Origin: Lepidodermella squamata
Lineage: Eukaryota; Gastrotricha
DNA: 64,000 nucleotides
Reading direction: 5' to 3'
NCBI GenBank assembly: GCA_047495785.1
Contig: JBLDXI010000025.1
Location: 744,001 to 808,000 of the forward strand
In this document: piece by piece, positions 32,801-43,671 of the stretch
Layout: the number at the start of each line of letters is the position of its first letter
Position numbering within the stretch: the first letter of the stretch is position 1
Program-made: the position numbers and the translations under genes
The notes under the pieces: model-generated
What the model was told of the DNA's origin: nothing
What the model saw: the letters and a program-made list of their open reading frames with translations, nothing else
Databases searched by the model: none

Positions 32801-34889
32801 ATTGACAACTTGAGCCACAAGTGTTAGATTGCTAGAGTTCGATGGCTGGTCGAAGTTAAAAAGGCATGTTGCGATCTGGCCAGGTTTTGTCACATTCCGT
32901 TCATTATCTTGGGTAATCTGCAGGTTCTGAACCGTTGCTGCGTAATCGACGAATAGTTGCCGCGGTTCTAGCCGAGCAAACAATCGCAGACCGCGAAATT
33001 GCGATTGATCGGCGCCGTTCGCTCTCGCTGCCTTGTCTGCTCTTGCCGTAAGTGTTGTCACTCTGTCAACTACATAGACAATCATGCCGTTTCCCTTATC
33101 GCCGAGATATTGAAGCGTTATGTCAACTTCGAGCCGCCAGTTTGCCGCCGATTTACTTATAGGCTGTTGAATAATCAAGAAATTCAATGAAAAATCGAAA
33201 ATCAGATATATTGTATGCTTATTCCAGTTTTGGGCTACAGGGTGCGAAGTACAGGGGAGCTGGGGTGCCGGAACACTCGGAACGCTCCGGGACTCGAACC
33301 AGAAGAAGGCTGAAAGAACCACAGGCGAGACCCTTTGGTTTCTTCGGCTGGGCACCGACGAAACCGAGAAAACACCTCAGCTCCAGGATCCTACTTCGCA
33401 CACTGGTGGGCTAGTAGACCCGCCAAGTGATTTCGACCTGATCTCAATCTCCAATCATTTAAAAATAGGGTGTTGTGCAATGATGATTACGCATCAATTG
33501 TTGTCTTTTCAAATGGCTAGATGAGGCTGAAATCGATTGGCCGATCTCATATAGATTTCAGGCTGTTAGTCTTGTCTGGACCTCTCGAGATGGGCGTGCC
33601 CTCAGTACCCACTCCCCTCTCTAAGCTTCATTGAGTCTTGAATTCATGAACAAAATTGAAGTATTTGGACACCATTTACTAGCTCATTCCCTTTATTGAG
33701 AATTCTAGTAACATCCCGAATGCCCCGAATTCACGCTCTCCGAAATTGAGTTTTCATCTGTAATTTTCTTATTTCGAAACTATGAACTTGAAACGTCCTT
33801 GTTTGGGAAATGAATGAAATTATCTTACAATTCTGCTCCAAATCGATCCATTGTTGCATGTCTGAGGCTTTTTGGGCTGAAGAGCCCATTGCGAGGGGTA
33901 AAGACTAGATGCATTGCCAACGAATCGCCAAACATTCTCAACCGGTCGATCGAAAAATAGCGATTGTTCAGGTTTGAACCTTGCTAAGGGCAGGCTTGCT
34001 GGCAGCGGTAGTATGTCCACCCTTGGGCTTGGATAAGTAGTAGGATGCGGCATAACCCCATAAGTAGAGCACACGCGTTGAAGCTCGATAAGTTTCTCGC
34101 GTGGCAGTGTTTCATTGTGAATCGAAAAGCAAGCAAATTGACCCATATTTAAATACTGCGTATTGTCTGCCATCCTGTAAGCGAAATGTTTCTGCTAAAC
34201 TGATAAATTAAAATAGAAAATGCCTACCGTCTACCAAGAGTAAAGCGCTCACTTGTTCTAGCGCGAAACTCTATCAGCCCAAGTCTAGCACCGTTGATAG
34301 TGTTTGGGCTATCGATGCCGCAATACAGCGTGTAAGTATGCTGAGAAAAGTCGTAAGTCAAAGCGACGAACTTCCACGTATCAAGCTTGCATGCAAAAGA
34401 CTGGAAGCTACCACTGTCAACCGGGTTGAAAAACAACCTATTTTTTGAATCGTAGTTGGCCCAAACGTGTAAACCATAGTTCCCATCGACAAGAGTATAT
34501 TCAAATATCGGGCCAACCGTGGTGGTAGATGGGACTCTGACGAAAGCGGCAATGGTCCAGGAGCTTTTACTCGCCGTGAGATTAAATTCTTTTCCTTGAA
34601 ATTTGACAAAGCTATCATAATCGCCACGGCAAATTTCGATGGCTGAAGTTGCGGATCCAAGCGAAAAATTCGAAGTGGAATTCGGACCTTGGACATACGC
34701 ATAGCTTCCCCCATTCATCTCGCCATCTAAGCCATTGCCGCTTACGTCCCTTACTCCATACTGGCTGTTCAAAGGCCAGTAGCCTTTAGCAGGGGGCAGT
34801 GATGGGTCAGGCAATGCTGGTAACGAGCAATCCTGAATGGTCACAGCGAAGAAATTTGCTGAAAAAATTGCGATAACAAGCGACAACAT
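29855..34889 (-). CDS. Single-pass membrane protein with concanavalin-A-like domains, copy 2
   Basis: Eight exons (-): 34889-34228, 34174-33829, 33163-32302, 32242-31652, 31598-31474, 31416-31036, 30941-30280, 30221-29855; 1331 residues. Plan and intron phases equal those of the 20413-24765 paralogue: signal peptide, LamG-like domain (YWPLNSQYGVRDVSGNGLDG), three L-type-lectin-like domains (GDKGNGMIVYVVD, FRGLRL, FVGFGASN, LGFGARH), Ser/Thr-rich stalk, one membrane helix and a short Lys-rich tail. The start is the ATG at 34889: it opens the signal peptide, aligns with copy 1, and lies downstream of a TATA-like box at 34957. Upstream in-frame sequence begins with TTG. Intron 2 is 665 bp against 57 bp in copy 1, because of inserted repeats. 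The stalk has three exact 10-residue repeats. Ligand unknown. Confidence 0.75.
30543..30632 (-). repeat. 30-bp minisatellite in the Ser/Thr-rich stalk
   Basis: Three head-to-tail copies of a 30-bp unit, identical apart from the edges, encode (TTESSSSLST)3 in the extracellular stalk of ConA-like copy 2. Copy 1 has a Ser/Thr run at the same place but not this unit, so the array arose after the duplication. Such stalks are usually O-glycosylated. Confidence 0.85.
33242..33401 (-). repeat. Foldback repeat with B-box-like core inside intron 2 of ConA-like copy 2
   Basis: GTGCGAAGTA at 33242-33251 faces TACTTCGCAC at 33392-33401, and neighbouring AGCTGGGG/CTCAGCT blocks also pair. On the minus strand GGTTCGAGTCC (33290-33300) is a perfect RNA polymerase III B box. 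No convincing A box or full tRNA fold was found. This insertion, with flanking unrelated sequence, explains why the intron is over 600 bp longer than in copy 1. Confidence 0.5.
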
Positions 34890-34956
34890 TTTATCAAAAT
34901 AGTTGCGACTCTCACTTCTCCAATCCTTTGTCGAATTTATTAAAAATCCCGCGAGG

Positions 34957-34963
34957 TTAAATA
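34957..34963 (-). promoter_or_regulatory. TATA-like box of ConA-like copy 2
   Basis: TATTTAA on the minus strand, 68 bases before the chosen ATG at 34889. It lies inside the longer open frame that starts upstream at a TTG, which supports the downstream ATG as the true start. Confidence 0.4.
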
Positions 34964-37471
34964 TCGATACCAAGCACAAATATTTTGAATTTTCTTACCG
35001 CAATTACACCGTTTTCCGATTCAAGTCAAATAAAAACAATGAGCAAGGAGATACATCTCCGACATGCCGGAGTTGAAATTGTAATGCTGTATGCGAAAAA
35101 CACACACAAAAGTATAGACACATAAAGCCAAAAAAAGCAGTGGATAAAAGCTCTAAGCCATAGATAAATAAATACAGTAGATCTGACACGCTAGTACATT
35201 TATGTGTGCCGAGATGACTCATCACGATTTTTTGCTTTTTGGGTCGCGCGCCCGAAGAAATCACTTGATGAGGGTAATAATCTGTGTACTGCAAAAAGTG
35301 ACCAGCTATCAACTGAAAAAGGCTGCCTATTTTTGAAATTGAAAAATCTCAAATAGCGTCATAACCGATTTGGCTGATTTTTCGGTCACATGTTAATGGA
35401 GCTCTCGTCTACGTGTTGGTATAAATTTTACGGGCGGCAACCTTTCCACTGATTTTTTGTGAATTTTCAAAAAGACCTACTTTTACAATGTTTTATATGC
35501 TATTTTTGCCGAGTTTCCTGTGATGAATCATTACTAAAAAGAGGTAACACTTTCTAAAATTACCAGGAAAATTTCAGAAGTTATTGAAAGAATTTTCATA
35601 CGATAATTTGTGGATACAAAATATTTAGAATATTATGGAAACAAAAATAAATTATTTTGTTTGGGTTTTACCCGTCAAAATACCGCGAATTTTCCCTCCC
35701 AACTGGTCAACTTGCCGGCTCTATAAGTTATATCAAAATGAAGCTGATCAACATAGATCCTGGCTACCTGCTGCCAAATACGGTGCTCCTTGTTTCCTTC
35801 GATGCAAGAATGTCATTGTCGACAAATTCAGCTTGGTGAATATACGCATACCTGATCGGAATTTGAAGGCGAGTTATCGATTTGAACTAAGCAGGGACAT
35901 GTCCGACACCGAAGTCTCGGATATGGACCCCAAACTCATCCACGAAAATAAATGAAATCACAGCTGTGCTGCATTGTCTGCATGTTTAGCATCATCAAAA
36001 TTGCCCAGGAACTTAGAGCATCTTTGACTAAATTTTGGAAAATAAATGAAATTATCTCACTATTCTGCTTCATATCGATCCATGGTTCCATATCTGAAGC
36101 TTTTTGGGCTGAAGAGCATGTTGGGAAGATGTATTATTTTGAAGTATTCTGCGCAGTTTTTCCCGGAATTTCCTAAAATTCCAAAGTTAGCTAGTGGAAA
36201 CGAGCAACTTCATCTCCTCTTCGTTGCAAGTAATGAACGCTAATTTTTAATTCACGACTCTATTGCCCTAAAACTCACGTAAGCAAGCGTAGATACCGAA
36301 TTATAAGTGTGGACCTAATTACAACGGAGGACCTATTTAGTACATTTAGTAGAGAGAGTTGCGAGGCATTCGAAATAATTAGAGGGAAGACCTGAAATGT
36401 AGAGAGGGTCTTATGCTGCCACTCATGACGCCACCTGAAAATGTCTGAGCGGGAAAAAATCAGCTGCTCACCTTAATCCCGCTTAAATTTGTTTGCATAC
36501 ACCCTATGCGAAACATGATGAAAAAGTGGCCAACTACCTGGCGCGAGGCATTATCAATGAAAGTCCTCTCAATCGAAGGCGTTTTGCGGCATTTGATGTG
36601 ATGCCCAAAGTTTGTGCGGGGCGAAAAAAATTAATAGGGAGGCCACAAATGCAGTGACAATCAAAAGATCCGCACGGTGGAATTGAGGCGACGCTAGTTG
36701 GCATTTTTCGCACGAGCGATGAAATGAGGCTGTTTATCACCTGCAAAACTGGGACCAAAATGACGCCTTTTTCACGAGCTCCAGGAAAAGGGGGATATAG
36801 TTTCAATAATATGAATATATTCATGAGAAGTCATGAAACTAGGACATTCTTGGTTATTATTTTTCCGGAAGTTTTCTGAAATAATTATCAACTTTGAGTG
36901 CTTCGCAATATTAATTAGCACCGAGTGAATATTCATATTTTTGAAACTATTAAAACTTCTTGGCCTGTCCGAGTTACACCTTTTATTTTTAGCTGATTTT
37001 AACCCCAGCTTGAAGCTAAAAATAGTTCGGGAAATTCGGGCACATGTGAGATATTTTTCGTTTCAAGTCAACAAATTCCTGACCGTGCGTAACTTTGATT
37101 TCCACTGAACAAGAGAGGCCCTGAATTAAAGAGATGGGTTTTCGGACCGTTTGAAAAGTATTGTAGGGAAAATGTAGGGATATGCCGGTAAATCCGAGTT
37201 AATCACTAACGCTAACGATATCTAGGTGAGTTTGCAGGTGAGTTTTCGCGAAAACCTATCGATTTAAATCAAGCACTGGAATGTTCGATACTGCCGCCTC
37301 GACTATGGACGGTAAACGGTACACCATGGTGCAAAAATGAAACCGTAGACGTGCTGCCCTAATTTATTATCTTGCCAATCATGCCTTTATTTAGCGTTGC
37401 TTAACAACACAAATCAACAAGGTCACCAAAATATTGCATTGAGGTGGTTCGGCAAGCATTAAATCAAAATA
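34964..37471. other. Intergenic, about 2.5 kb, one gene fragment
   Basis: Between the divergent ConA-like copy 2 and lectin copy 2. AT-rich, with many short frames and no family signal except the fragment at 36034-36125. No transposon with clear ends was found. The last ~200 bases before 37472 resemble the upstream region of lectin copy 3 (ATACCGCCGCCTCG, CAATCA...GCGTTGCTTAACA), so the promoter was duplicated with the gene. Confidence 0.45.
36034..36125 (+). pseudogene. Fragment resembling exon 2/intron 2 junction of ConA-like copy 2
   Basis: About 90 bases (AAATGAAATTATCTCAC-ATTCTGCTTCATATCGATCCAT ... TTTTTGGGCTGAAGAGC) match 33806-33895 in the same orientation as the top strand with scattered differences. 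The match covers the splice donor and end of exon 2 of the minus-strand gene. It is a short duplicated DNA piece with no coding capacity. Confidence 0.65.
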
Positions 37472-38015
37472 ATGTTCCTCCTAATTTTATTTTTTTCCGC
37501 TGGGGCATTAAGCCTGTGTGATTGCCAATCGTTTCTGCGTACTTTCGAAAAATGGGTTAGCAAGCCTGAGTTTGAAGGCATGCTACCAGCGACTCTTTTG
37601 CCGTACTACGAAGGGTCAACTGACTCGTTAACTGCATGCACGGGCTACTGCACGGGAAACCAAAGCTGTAGCAGTCTCGCTTACAGCAAATCAAAGCGAA
37701 GTTGCAAGCTGTACAGCCACGTCGGATCACCTACTCCGCTGCCTAAATTGAAGCAAGATTCAGAATCAAATCACAAAATGTACTACAGGGTTTGTAAAGA
37801 CTTTTTATTGCCAGCTGCCGCATTGTAAGACGTGTATTCGGCAACAGAGCCACTTTTGCCCTCCAGGCTGGATTGCAGACAACGAGAACGACCGTTGCTA
37901 TCTGTTGCAAAATGAATCGCTCTGGCGCCAGTATTCGTGGAAGGTTTGCAGTGAAAACTTTCAGTCAGAGCTGGTAACCTTTCAAAACGTCCAACAGCGG
38001 CAGAAGCTATACCAG

Positions 38016-39003
38016 GTATTTTTGCCAACTTGACTAGTTTGCGAATATTACCGATCTGGAGGAGCTAAAATTTGAATTATAGCCTCTTGTTCCTCAACGC
38101 TTTCTTATTGACCTGTCAATGGCGCAGATTTTTACGTTCTATAAACCATCGATTTTGATTTCCTCGGTGGCGTTAAAGATTCCCCAGTCGGTACAAGGCA
38201 AAGGTGTGAGATCATTGATTTTCCGCTGCTATTTATACATATGTGGTAACCTAGGTGCAGTGTTCCGGTTTCGCCCACTGTACCATCAGAGACAGAATCA
38301 AAAATATTCCTTCATTGAAACCGTTGAGTAAAGGGGCAGGGGTGTAGTTAATCAAGGTACACTTTTAAGACCTTGTGAAGCTTGTCAGGATTAGGGATTC
38401 TTCATTTATAAATTCGCGAGGTTTTTGCCTTTTAATAAACAATTTCGCTCGCTTCACTTGCAAATATCAATTTTCCTTATGTTTTCTATTCCCTGAAGCC
38501 AGCAGATCCCATTCTCATCAGAGCCATTTTCTCTGACCTGGAATCTGTACGGGAGGTAGTTTACGACCCCTGATATGCTCATTTTTCGCATTTTCATGGG
38601 CAATTCGCCAAAAAATTGGCTCGTTACGCTCGCATTCTGATTCGTTTTTTCATTTTAGTTTCCCGATAATAGCATCATACTTACTCTTCTAGAACAGCAT
38701 TGAAGACTTGAAGCTTCCGAACGAAAATTTATACATTATTTTCATGGTCTAATTGCCATTAATTTAAAAAATTATCCTAAAAATCCCTGAACAATAAAGT
38801 TACTGTACTTATAACAGAGACTCTTGTTTTGTATGTATCAATTCCAATTAAAAAGTTAAAATGATGAATAAAGGCCAGTCAGGCGCTTACATTGTCAGGC
38901 TCAATTTCCAAGTGAAAAATTAGTTCCAAATTTAAGAGTGTGGAAAGTGAGGTGCATACAATTTCTTTGACATCGCGTCTTATCTTTTCCAATCGGTTTC
39001 TAG
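38016..39003 (+). other. Intron 2 of lectin copy 2 (988 bp)
   Basis: The same intron is 48 bp in copy 1 and 2791 bp in copy 3. Shared blocks with copy 3 include AATTATAGCCTCTTGT, TGTGAGATCATTGATTTTCCGCTGCTA and GAAAAATTAGTTCCAA...TTAAGAGTGTG, so both longer introns descend from one enlarged ancestor. No gene was found inside. Confidence 0.6.
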
Positions 39004-39037
39004 ATTCTCAGGCAGTATGCATCGCCTAATGTGACGA

Positions 39038-39041
39038 AATG
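39038..39041 (+). repeat. Target-site duplication, left (AATG)
   Basis: AATG directly before the retrotransposon; repeated at 43875-43878 directly after it. The unoccupied site in lectin copy 3 has the sequence once (ACGAAATGGTGGAC). Confidence 0.75.
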
Positions 39042-39244
39042 TGATCGTTTTAAAGAGCACGAGCTATTTTTTCCTCTTTTCAACTTAACTTTTATTCTTT
39101 TCTAACACTATTCAATAAAATAACATACTGGCACTAAGCCAACTAAATTAACATAGCATTACCTGCTACTCCCAAACAGTTTCTAAACCTAGGAAGCCGG
39201 GCCTAACCTAGCTTCTTCCCCCCTATTTTATTCTAGAAGCCCTG

Positions 39245-40768
39245 ATGAGTCATTTCGAAGGCTCACAGGAAGCGGATGGTTGGGATTTCCCGAACCAGAC
39301 TTTCATGGATCAGTCTGTGGAAGAAGCCAGGACGCAATCTTCACCGATTTTCACCAGAACAGGTGCGACGGGTTCGACAGCGCCGCCCGAGACTGGTTCG
39401 AAGACCCGCGGTGGCGTGAAGAGAGCAGGCGCTCAGAATGCTGGACCGACGAACTCGCCGCCCGCAATGAAGGCCGATTCGAGGCGGGAAGAGAGGCAGC
39501 GAGCCATTGAGCGAGCCACCATTGTGTTAGACGACGCCGATCCTTCTTATAAGGACGATGAAAGTGTTGAATTAGAGCTTAAGCGAGCTGGAAAAGGTTT
39601 GCTGAGAATTCTAAAAATCAAATTTCTGGGCAAAGGTGGCATACGGGTAACTTTTATCACGCCGGAAATGGCCGAGTTGGCGATGAAACGCGACGGCTGG
39701 CCGAAAGACGCATTTGGAGGAAAAGTCCGAGTTCACAGGTCAGGGCTCTTCTACAAGCTCTTTCCTGAGCTAGGACCGCCGCCGGTTGACGCGCAGCAGG
39801 TATCTACAAACCCGCAACAGCGAGCAATAGCCGAAGGAAGAGCAGTTTTCTGCCACAACTTTCCGCAATCCATCACCGCCGAGCAAATCAAGCTACATTG
39901 GGCCGAACACGTGGAGGAAGTTACCGTAATTAGAAAAGACCAGAGATTGACTGTAATGTGCTTCATGAAGACGACGGAATTAGCTGCAAAAATAGTCAGT
40001 GGAGGCGGCCTGGATTGGAAGGGCATTCGAGCCATCGTTGGGAATGAAGTCAAGCTAAAGCTCAACCCTGATCGCTGCAGCAACTGCCAAAGCTTTGATC
40101 ACACAACAACTGCTTGCAACGCGGAAACAAAGTGTGGCTGGTGTGCTGAGGATCATTTTACCGCCAAATGCCCAAATCGAAACAAGCTTGAGACCCGACA
40201 CTGTGCTAACTGTGACGAACCACATGCGGCTGGTTACCACGGCTGCAAGCACGTCAAAGCAGCTTGGTCAAAAATGGCCAACAAAACTCGTACCGCTATT
40301 CACAACATTCTAGGAGAAGCTTCTCAATCGACTATCGAAGGTCCCAAGAAGCTGCGAGCTGCCCCGCCGCCAACGAGCAACGTCTGGCTCACATTGCAGC
40401 ATCAGCAGTTGGCCCCTTCTGCACCAAAACCGCCGCCCGGAGCGAAGCCGCCGCTAGCTGCGGCGTCGCTTACCGATGATCAGTTCCAAGAGCTGATAGA
40501 CCGCTTGGTGCCGAAAATTGTCGAGCGAGTCCAAACACAGCTGGCCGACCAAATTCACGTGCTTGTCGAGGCGCAAAACGCGCAAATACGCCAACTCAAC
40601 GAACGGTTTGATAGGTTTTTCGCTCAATTGTCTGTTAAGTTTGAAGAGCGAAATACGCTCTTGAACGGCGACTACTTTGTCAACGTCGCCAACAAGCAGA
40701 GCTCAGGGGTAGGTCATACAGCCGCTGAAAGCAACCAGGGTATGCGACTTTCTACCTCTAAAACATGA
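39245..40768 (+). CDS. Retrotransposon ORF1, gag-like RNA-binding protein
   Basis: 507 residues. The N-terminal third is low-complexity and charged. The middle has an RNA-binding-like region. Residues about 277-335 hold three zinc knuckles: C-x2-C-x4-H-x4-C (CSNCQSFDHTTTAC), C-x2-C-x3-H-x4-C (CGWCAEDHFTAKC) and C-x2-C-x3-H-x6-C. This is the signature of Jockey and I group ORF1 proteins, which coat the element RNA. The C-terminal part is Pro/Ala-rich, then probably coiled-coil. Its stop codon overlaps the ATG of ORF2 (ATGA at 40765-40768). Confidence 0.85.
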   Translation: MSHFEGSQEADGWDFPNQTFMDQSVEEARTQSSPIFTRTGATGSTAPPETGSKTRGGVKRAGAQNAGPTNSPPAMKADSRREERQRAIERATIVLDDADPSYKDDESVELELKRAGKGLLRILKIKFLGKGGIRVTFITPEMAELAMKRDGWPKDAFGGKVRVHRSGLFYKLFPELGPPPVDAQQVSTNPQQRAIAEGRAVFCHNFPQSITAEQIKLHWAEHVEEVTVIRKDQRLTVMCFMKTTELAAKIVSGGGLDWKGIRAIVGNEVKLKLNPDRCSNCQSFDHTTTACNAETKCGWCAEDHFTAKCPNRNKLETRHCANCDEPHAAGYHGCKHVKAAWSKMANKTRTAIHNILGEASQSTIEGPKKLRAAPPPTSNVWLTLQHQQLAPSAPKPPPGAKPPLAAASLTDDQFQELIDRLVPKIVERVQTQLADQIHVLVEAQNAQIRQLNERFDRFFAQLSVKFEERNTLLNGDYFVNVANKQSSGVGHTAAESNQGMRLSTSKT

Positions 40769-43671
40769 CCATTATAGGGCAGTGGAACAGCGGGCATGGT
40801 CAGATTTTCAACCGATTAGCTGAACTCATCTTTATGATTCAAACATTATTTCTCGATATTGTATTAATTAACGAAATTTGGCTAGATAACAACCAAATTC
40901 TAGAAATTCCAGGTTTTACAGTGTTTCAGGTCGTCAGAGAAAGCCGCTCATCTAATGATGCCAATTACGGAGGCGTCGCAATAGCTGTTAAAAATAACAT
41001 TAGGATAATTGATCAATTCTCTTACCGAACTCAGTACAGCGAGTGGTGCGCCGTTAGGGTAGCTGGCAAAAATGGCAAGACACTGTTAGTATCAACAGGC
41101 TACTGCTCACCGAAAGAGAAGCTTGACACGTCCTTTCTCCAATTGTGTCTGGGCGGAGTTACGGATGCTAATGAGCCCTGTCTCTTTGCAGGCGACCTAA
41201 ATTGCTGGCACCCTCTGCTTTCGGCCCCGGACGACCGGGAAAATCCCTCGGGCACCCGGTTAATCGAATGGTTGGCTTGTGAGGGTCACACTCTCATCAG
41301 CTCGGGCGAGCCAACTCATTTCTCACATACAGGTCGAGGTCGCCAAATCGACATTTGGCTCGCAAATCAAGCCGCTCTTCCGATGGTCGTGGACGCACCG
41401 GCGGTCGAAGACAAATTTGGTAGCGACCATTGCTGCACTCGATTAAATGTGAAATTTTCTAGCTCACCCGACATTCCACGCCCTACCACCTCCGAACCTC
41501 GGTTTAACTACTATAAAGCGAGCTGGACACAATTTGAAGCTCGGCTCAAATTCTACCTCGAGATTCTTGCTGTACCGCTAAAACCGAAACCGGGCGACCC
41601 TGTCAGCTCTTTGGACGACTATGTCAATGCGATTTTGGACTCCCTGACAAGGGCAGCTAAGGAGACGATTCCCATGTGCACCGAGGCGACACTGCCGTCG
41701 TGGAAACTAACTCCAGAGATTGCAGGCAAGCTGGAACAGCGGAATAGGCTACAGAGGCTTCGAGATCACGCAGCGAATTCGGCCGACAGAGAACTGCTCA
41801 AAGCCGAAATCAATACGCTGAGCAATATCATCAGGCGCCTAGTGCTGAATCAAAAAATCGCCGAGTGCGAAAAATTTCTCAGGAAAATTGCGAAGCTTTT
41901 TAATGAAAGTAAAAGCAGGTCAGCATGGCAGGCCGTCAATTCGAAGCTGTCACGTCGACGCCGCCAGAGGAAAATTGCCACTCTTCGCAATGCACAAGGT
42001 ACGAATATTTTAGATGACAGGGGTAAGGCCGAGCTCTTAGCGGAAACGTTCGGCAAAGTCGCCGAAGGACCGCCTGTCACTTCAAACAAGGCAGAAGATG
42101 TTAAATTCTGGCAGCAGGTCAGCTCTGAGGTGGCGAACGACGACAGCCTGAAGCCGCTCGAGACGATACCGACGGACCAGTCAGTTGATGTGCCCAAATG
42201 GGCGGTGCGTCAAATGCTCAAAGGTTTGAAGTGGAAGGCCCCTGGGCATGATAACGTTTCAAACGTGCTTCTAAAGCGCGGGGGCTCGCCTCTGGTTAAA
42301 CACCTGCGATGTCTCTATAAGTTGAGTTTGAACAGCGGCTACGTACCGTTAGTTTGGAAAATTGCTATTATTGTACCTATTTTGAAAGAAGGGAAAGATT
42401 CGCGTCTCCCAGAGTCATATAGGCCCGTGTCGCTCCTGCCAACGCTGGCCAAAGGTTTGGAAATTATTGTTGCTAAATTTCTATACTATTTTATCGAAAA
42501 ACACAAACTTCTGCCTGCCCACCAATTCGGTTTTCGCTCACTTAGGTCCACCATCGATGCAATTTTCCTTTTCATCAGTGATATTGGTATAGCCCTGTCT
42601 AAAAAATATAAATTAGTTGCTCTTCTGTTGGATTTCAAAGCCGCTTTCGACTGCATCTGGCACGATGGTCTTAGGTACAAACTAAAACAGTCTGGTGTTC
42701 CTACTTCAATTGTTAGATGGATTTCCGACTTCTTAAAAGACAGGTCATTCCGGGTAAGAGTAGGATCCGAACTCAGCGATAGTAAAAATATTTTTTGCGG
42801 CGTACCACAGGGGTCGCCTTTGTCTCCTCTACTTTTTATTTTTTACGCGGCAGAAATGCAGCCAAAGTCTTTCGCCCCGGACGACGGCATGCGCCGAGTT
42901 GGGAAGGCGACCTTCGCCGACGACGCGATTAATTGGGCATACGGGAAAGACTACGCCTCATGTGTCAAGCGGCTCCAGCGACGCCTCACGGCGACTGAAA
43001 AATGGTGCAATCGTTGGCGCTTGAAACTTAACCCTTGCAAATGTGAGGCGATGATCTTTGGACATTACGGTGGAACACCGCCAACTGTGCTACTTCAGCT
43101 CTATGGGCAACCCATTCCTCAAGTGACTAAGGTGCGATATTTGGGCCTTAACTTAACGCCACAACTGTCGTGGAACTATCATGTTAATTGTATCGCGGCT
43201 AAACTTAAGCCCCGCGTCGGTGCCTTGTATGGCCTGGCGCGGCGCCATGTCCTCGAAAAGCGGCTGTGTTTGTCTTTTTATAGGACGCTTTTAGAATCTG
43301 TTATTATTTACGCGGCGCCCGCGTTTTACTGCCAGCCTCCCTCGACAAAACAGCACCTTCTTGATCTACAGGCCCACGCCCTTCGAGCCCTCCTTGACTT
43401 GCCCTATGAGACCGACCCTATCGACGTCATTGCCTATGCCCGCGTCGAAGCTATTGATGATGTTTTTGAAAACGCCCTTAAGAACTATGGCTCTCGCTCC
43501 ATGGCATGCGGCCTTGAGGTGGCTGAATACCTGAAGTTCGTCGCGGAAATACAGCCTGCCAATGAAACAGCGCGACAAGTGCTTGAAAGCAAATGCCCTG
43601 CGTGGCACCTTCGAAACGCAGTAGCTTCCTCAGCCGCGACAATCGATAGCCGCCAATGGATTTTAATATAA
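40765..43671 (+). CDS. Retrotransposon ORF2, endonuclease and reverse transcriptase
   Basis: 968 residues. An apurinic-type endonuclease occupies about 1-230 (IVLINEIWL with the catalytic Glu, AGDLNCWHPLL near 145, SDHCCTRL near 220). A reverse transcriptase occupies about 490-760 (KAPGHDNVSN, YRPVSLLPTLAKGLE, LLLDFKAAFDCIWHDGL, GVPQGSPLSPLLF and the active site FADD near 716). Phe replaces the common Tyr of YADD, which many Jockey-type enzymes tolerate. A C-terminal region follows with no RNase H motif seen. The enzyme nicks target DNA and copies element RNA there. Start: ATG overlapping the ORF1 stop, suggesting termination-reinitiation. Confidence 0.92.
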   Translation: MTIIGQWNSGHGQIFNRLAELIFMIQTLFLDIVLINEIWLDNNQILEIPGFTVFQVVRESRSSNDANYGGVAIAVKNNIRIIDQFSYRTQYSEWCAVRVAGKNGKTLLVSTGYCSPKEKLDTSFLQLCLGGVTDANEPCLFAGDLNCWHPLLSAPDDRENPSGTRLIEWLACEGHTLISSGEPTHFSHTGRGRQIDIWLANQAALPMVVDAPAVEDKFGSDHCCTRLNVKFSSSPDIPRPTTSEPRFNYYKASWTQFEARLKFYLEILAVPLKPKPGDPVSSLDDYVNAILDSLTRAAKETIPMCTEATLPSWKLTPEIAGKLEQRNRLQRLRDHAANSADRELLKAEINTLSNIIRRLVLNQKIAECEKFLRKIAKLFNESKSRSAWQAVNSKLSRRRRQRKIATLRNAQGTNILDDRGKAELLAETFGKVAEGPPVTSNKAEDVKFWQQVSSEVANDDSLKPLETIPTDQSVDVPKWAVRQMLKGLKWKAPGHDNVSNVLLKRGGSPLVKHLRCLYKLSLNSGYVPLVWKIAIIVPILKEGKDSRLPESYRPVSLLPTLAKGLEIIVAKFLYYFIEKHKLLPAHQFGFRSLRSTIDAIFLFISDIGIALSKKYKLVALLLDFKAAFDCIWHDGLRYKLKQSGVPTSIVRWISDFLKDRSFRVRVGSELSDSKNIFCGVPQGSPLSPLLFIFYAAEMQPKSFAPDDGMRRVGKATFADDAINWAYGKDYASCVKRLQRRLTATEKWCNRWRLKLNPCKCEAMIFGHYGGTPPTVLLQLYGQPIPQVTKVRYLGLNLTPQLSWNYHVNCIAAKLKPRVGALYGLARRHVLEKRLCLSFYRTLLESVIIYAAPAFYCQPPSTKQHLLDLQAHALRALLDLPYETDPIDVIAYARVEAIDDVFENALKNYGSRSMACGLEVAEYLKFVAEIQPANETARQVLESKCPAWHLRNAVASSAATIDSRQWILI

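Noticed and set aside
34890-34979. N-terminal extension of ConA-like copy 2 up to 34979
   Set aside because: It begins with TTG, spans the TATA-like box and does not align with copy 1.
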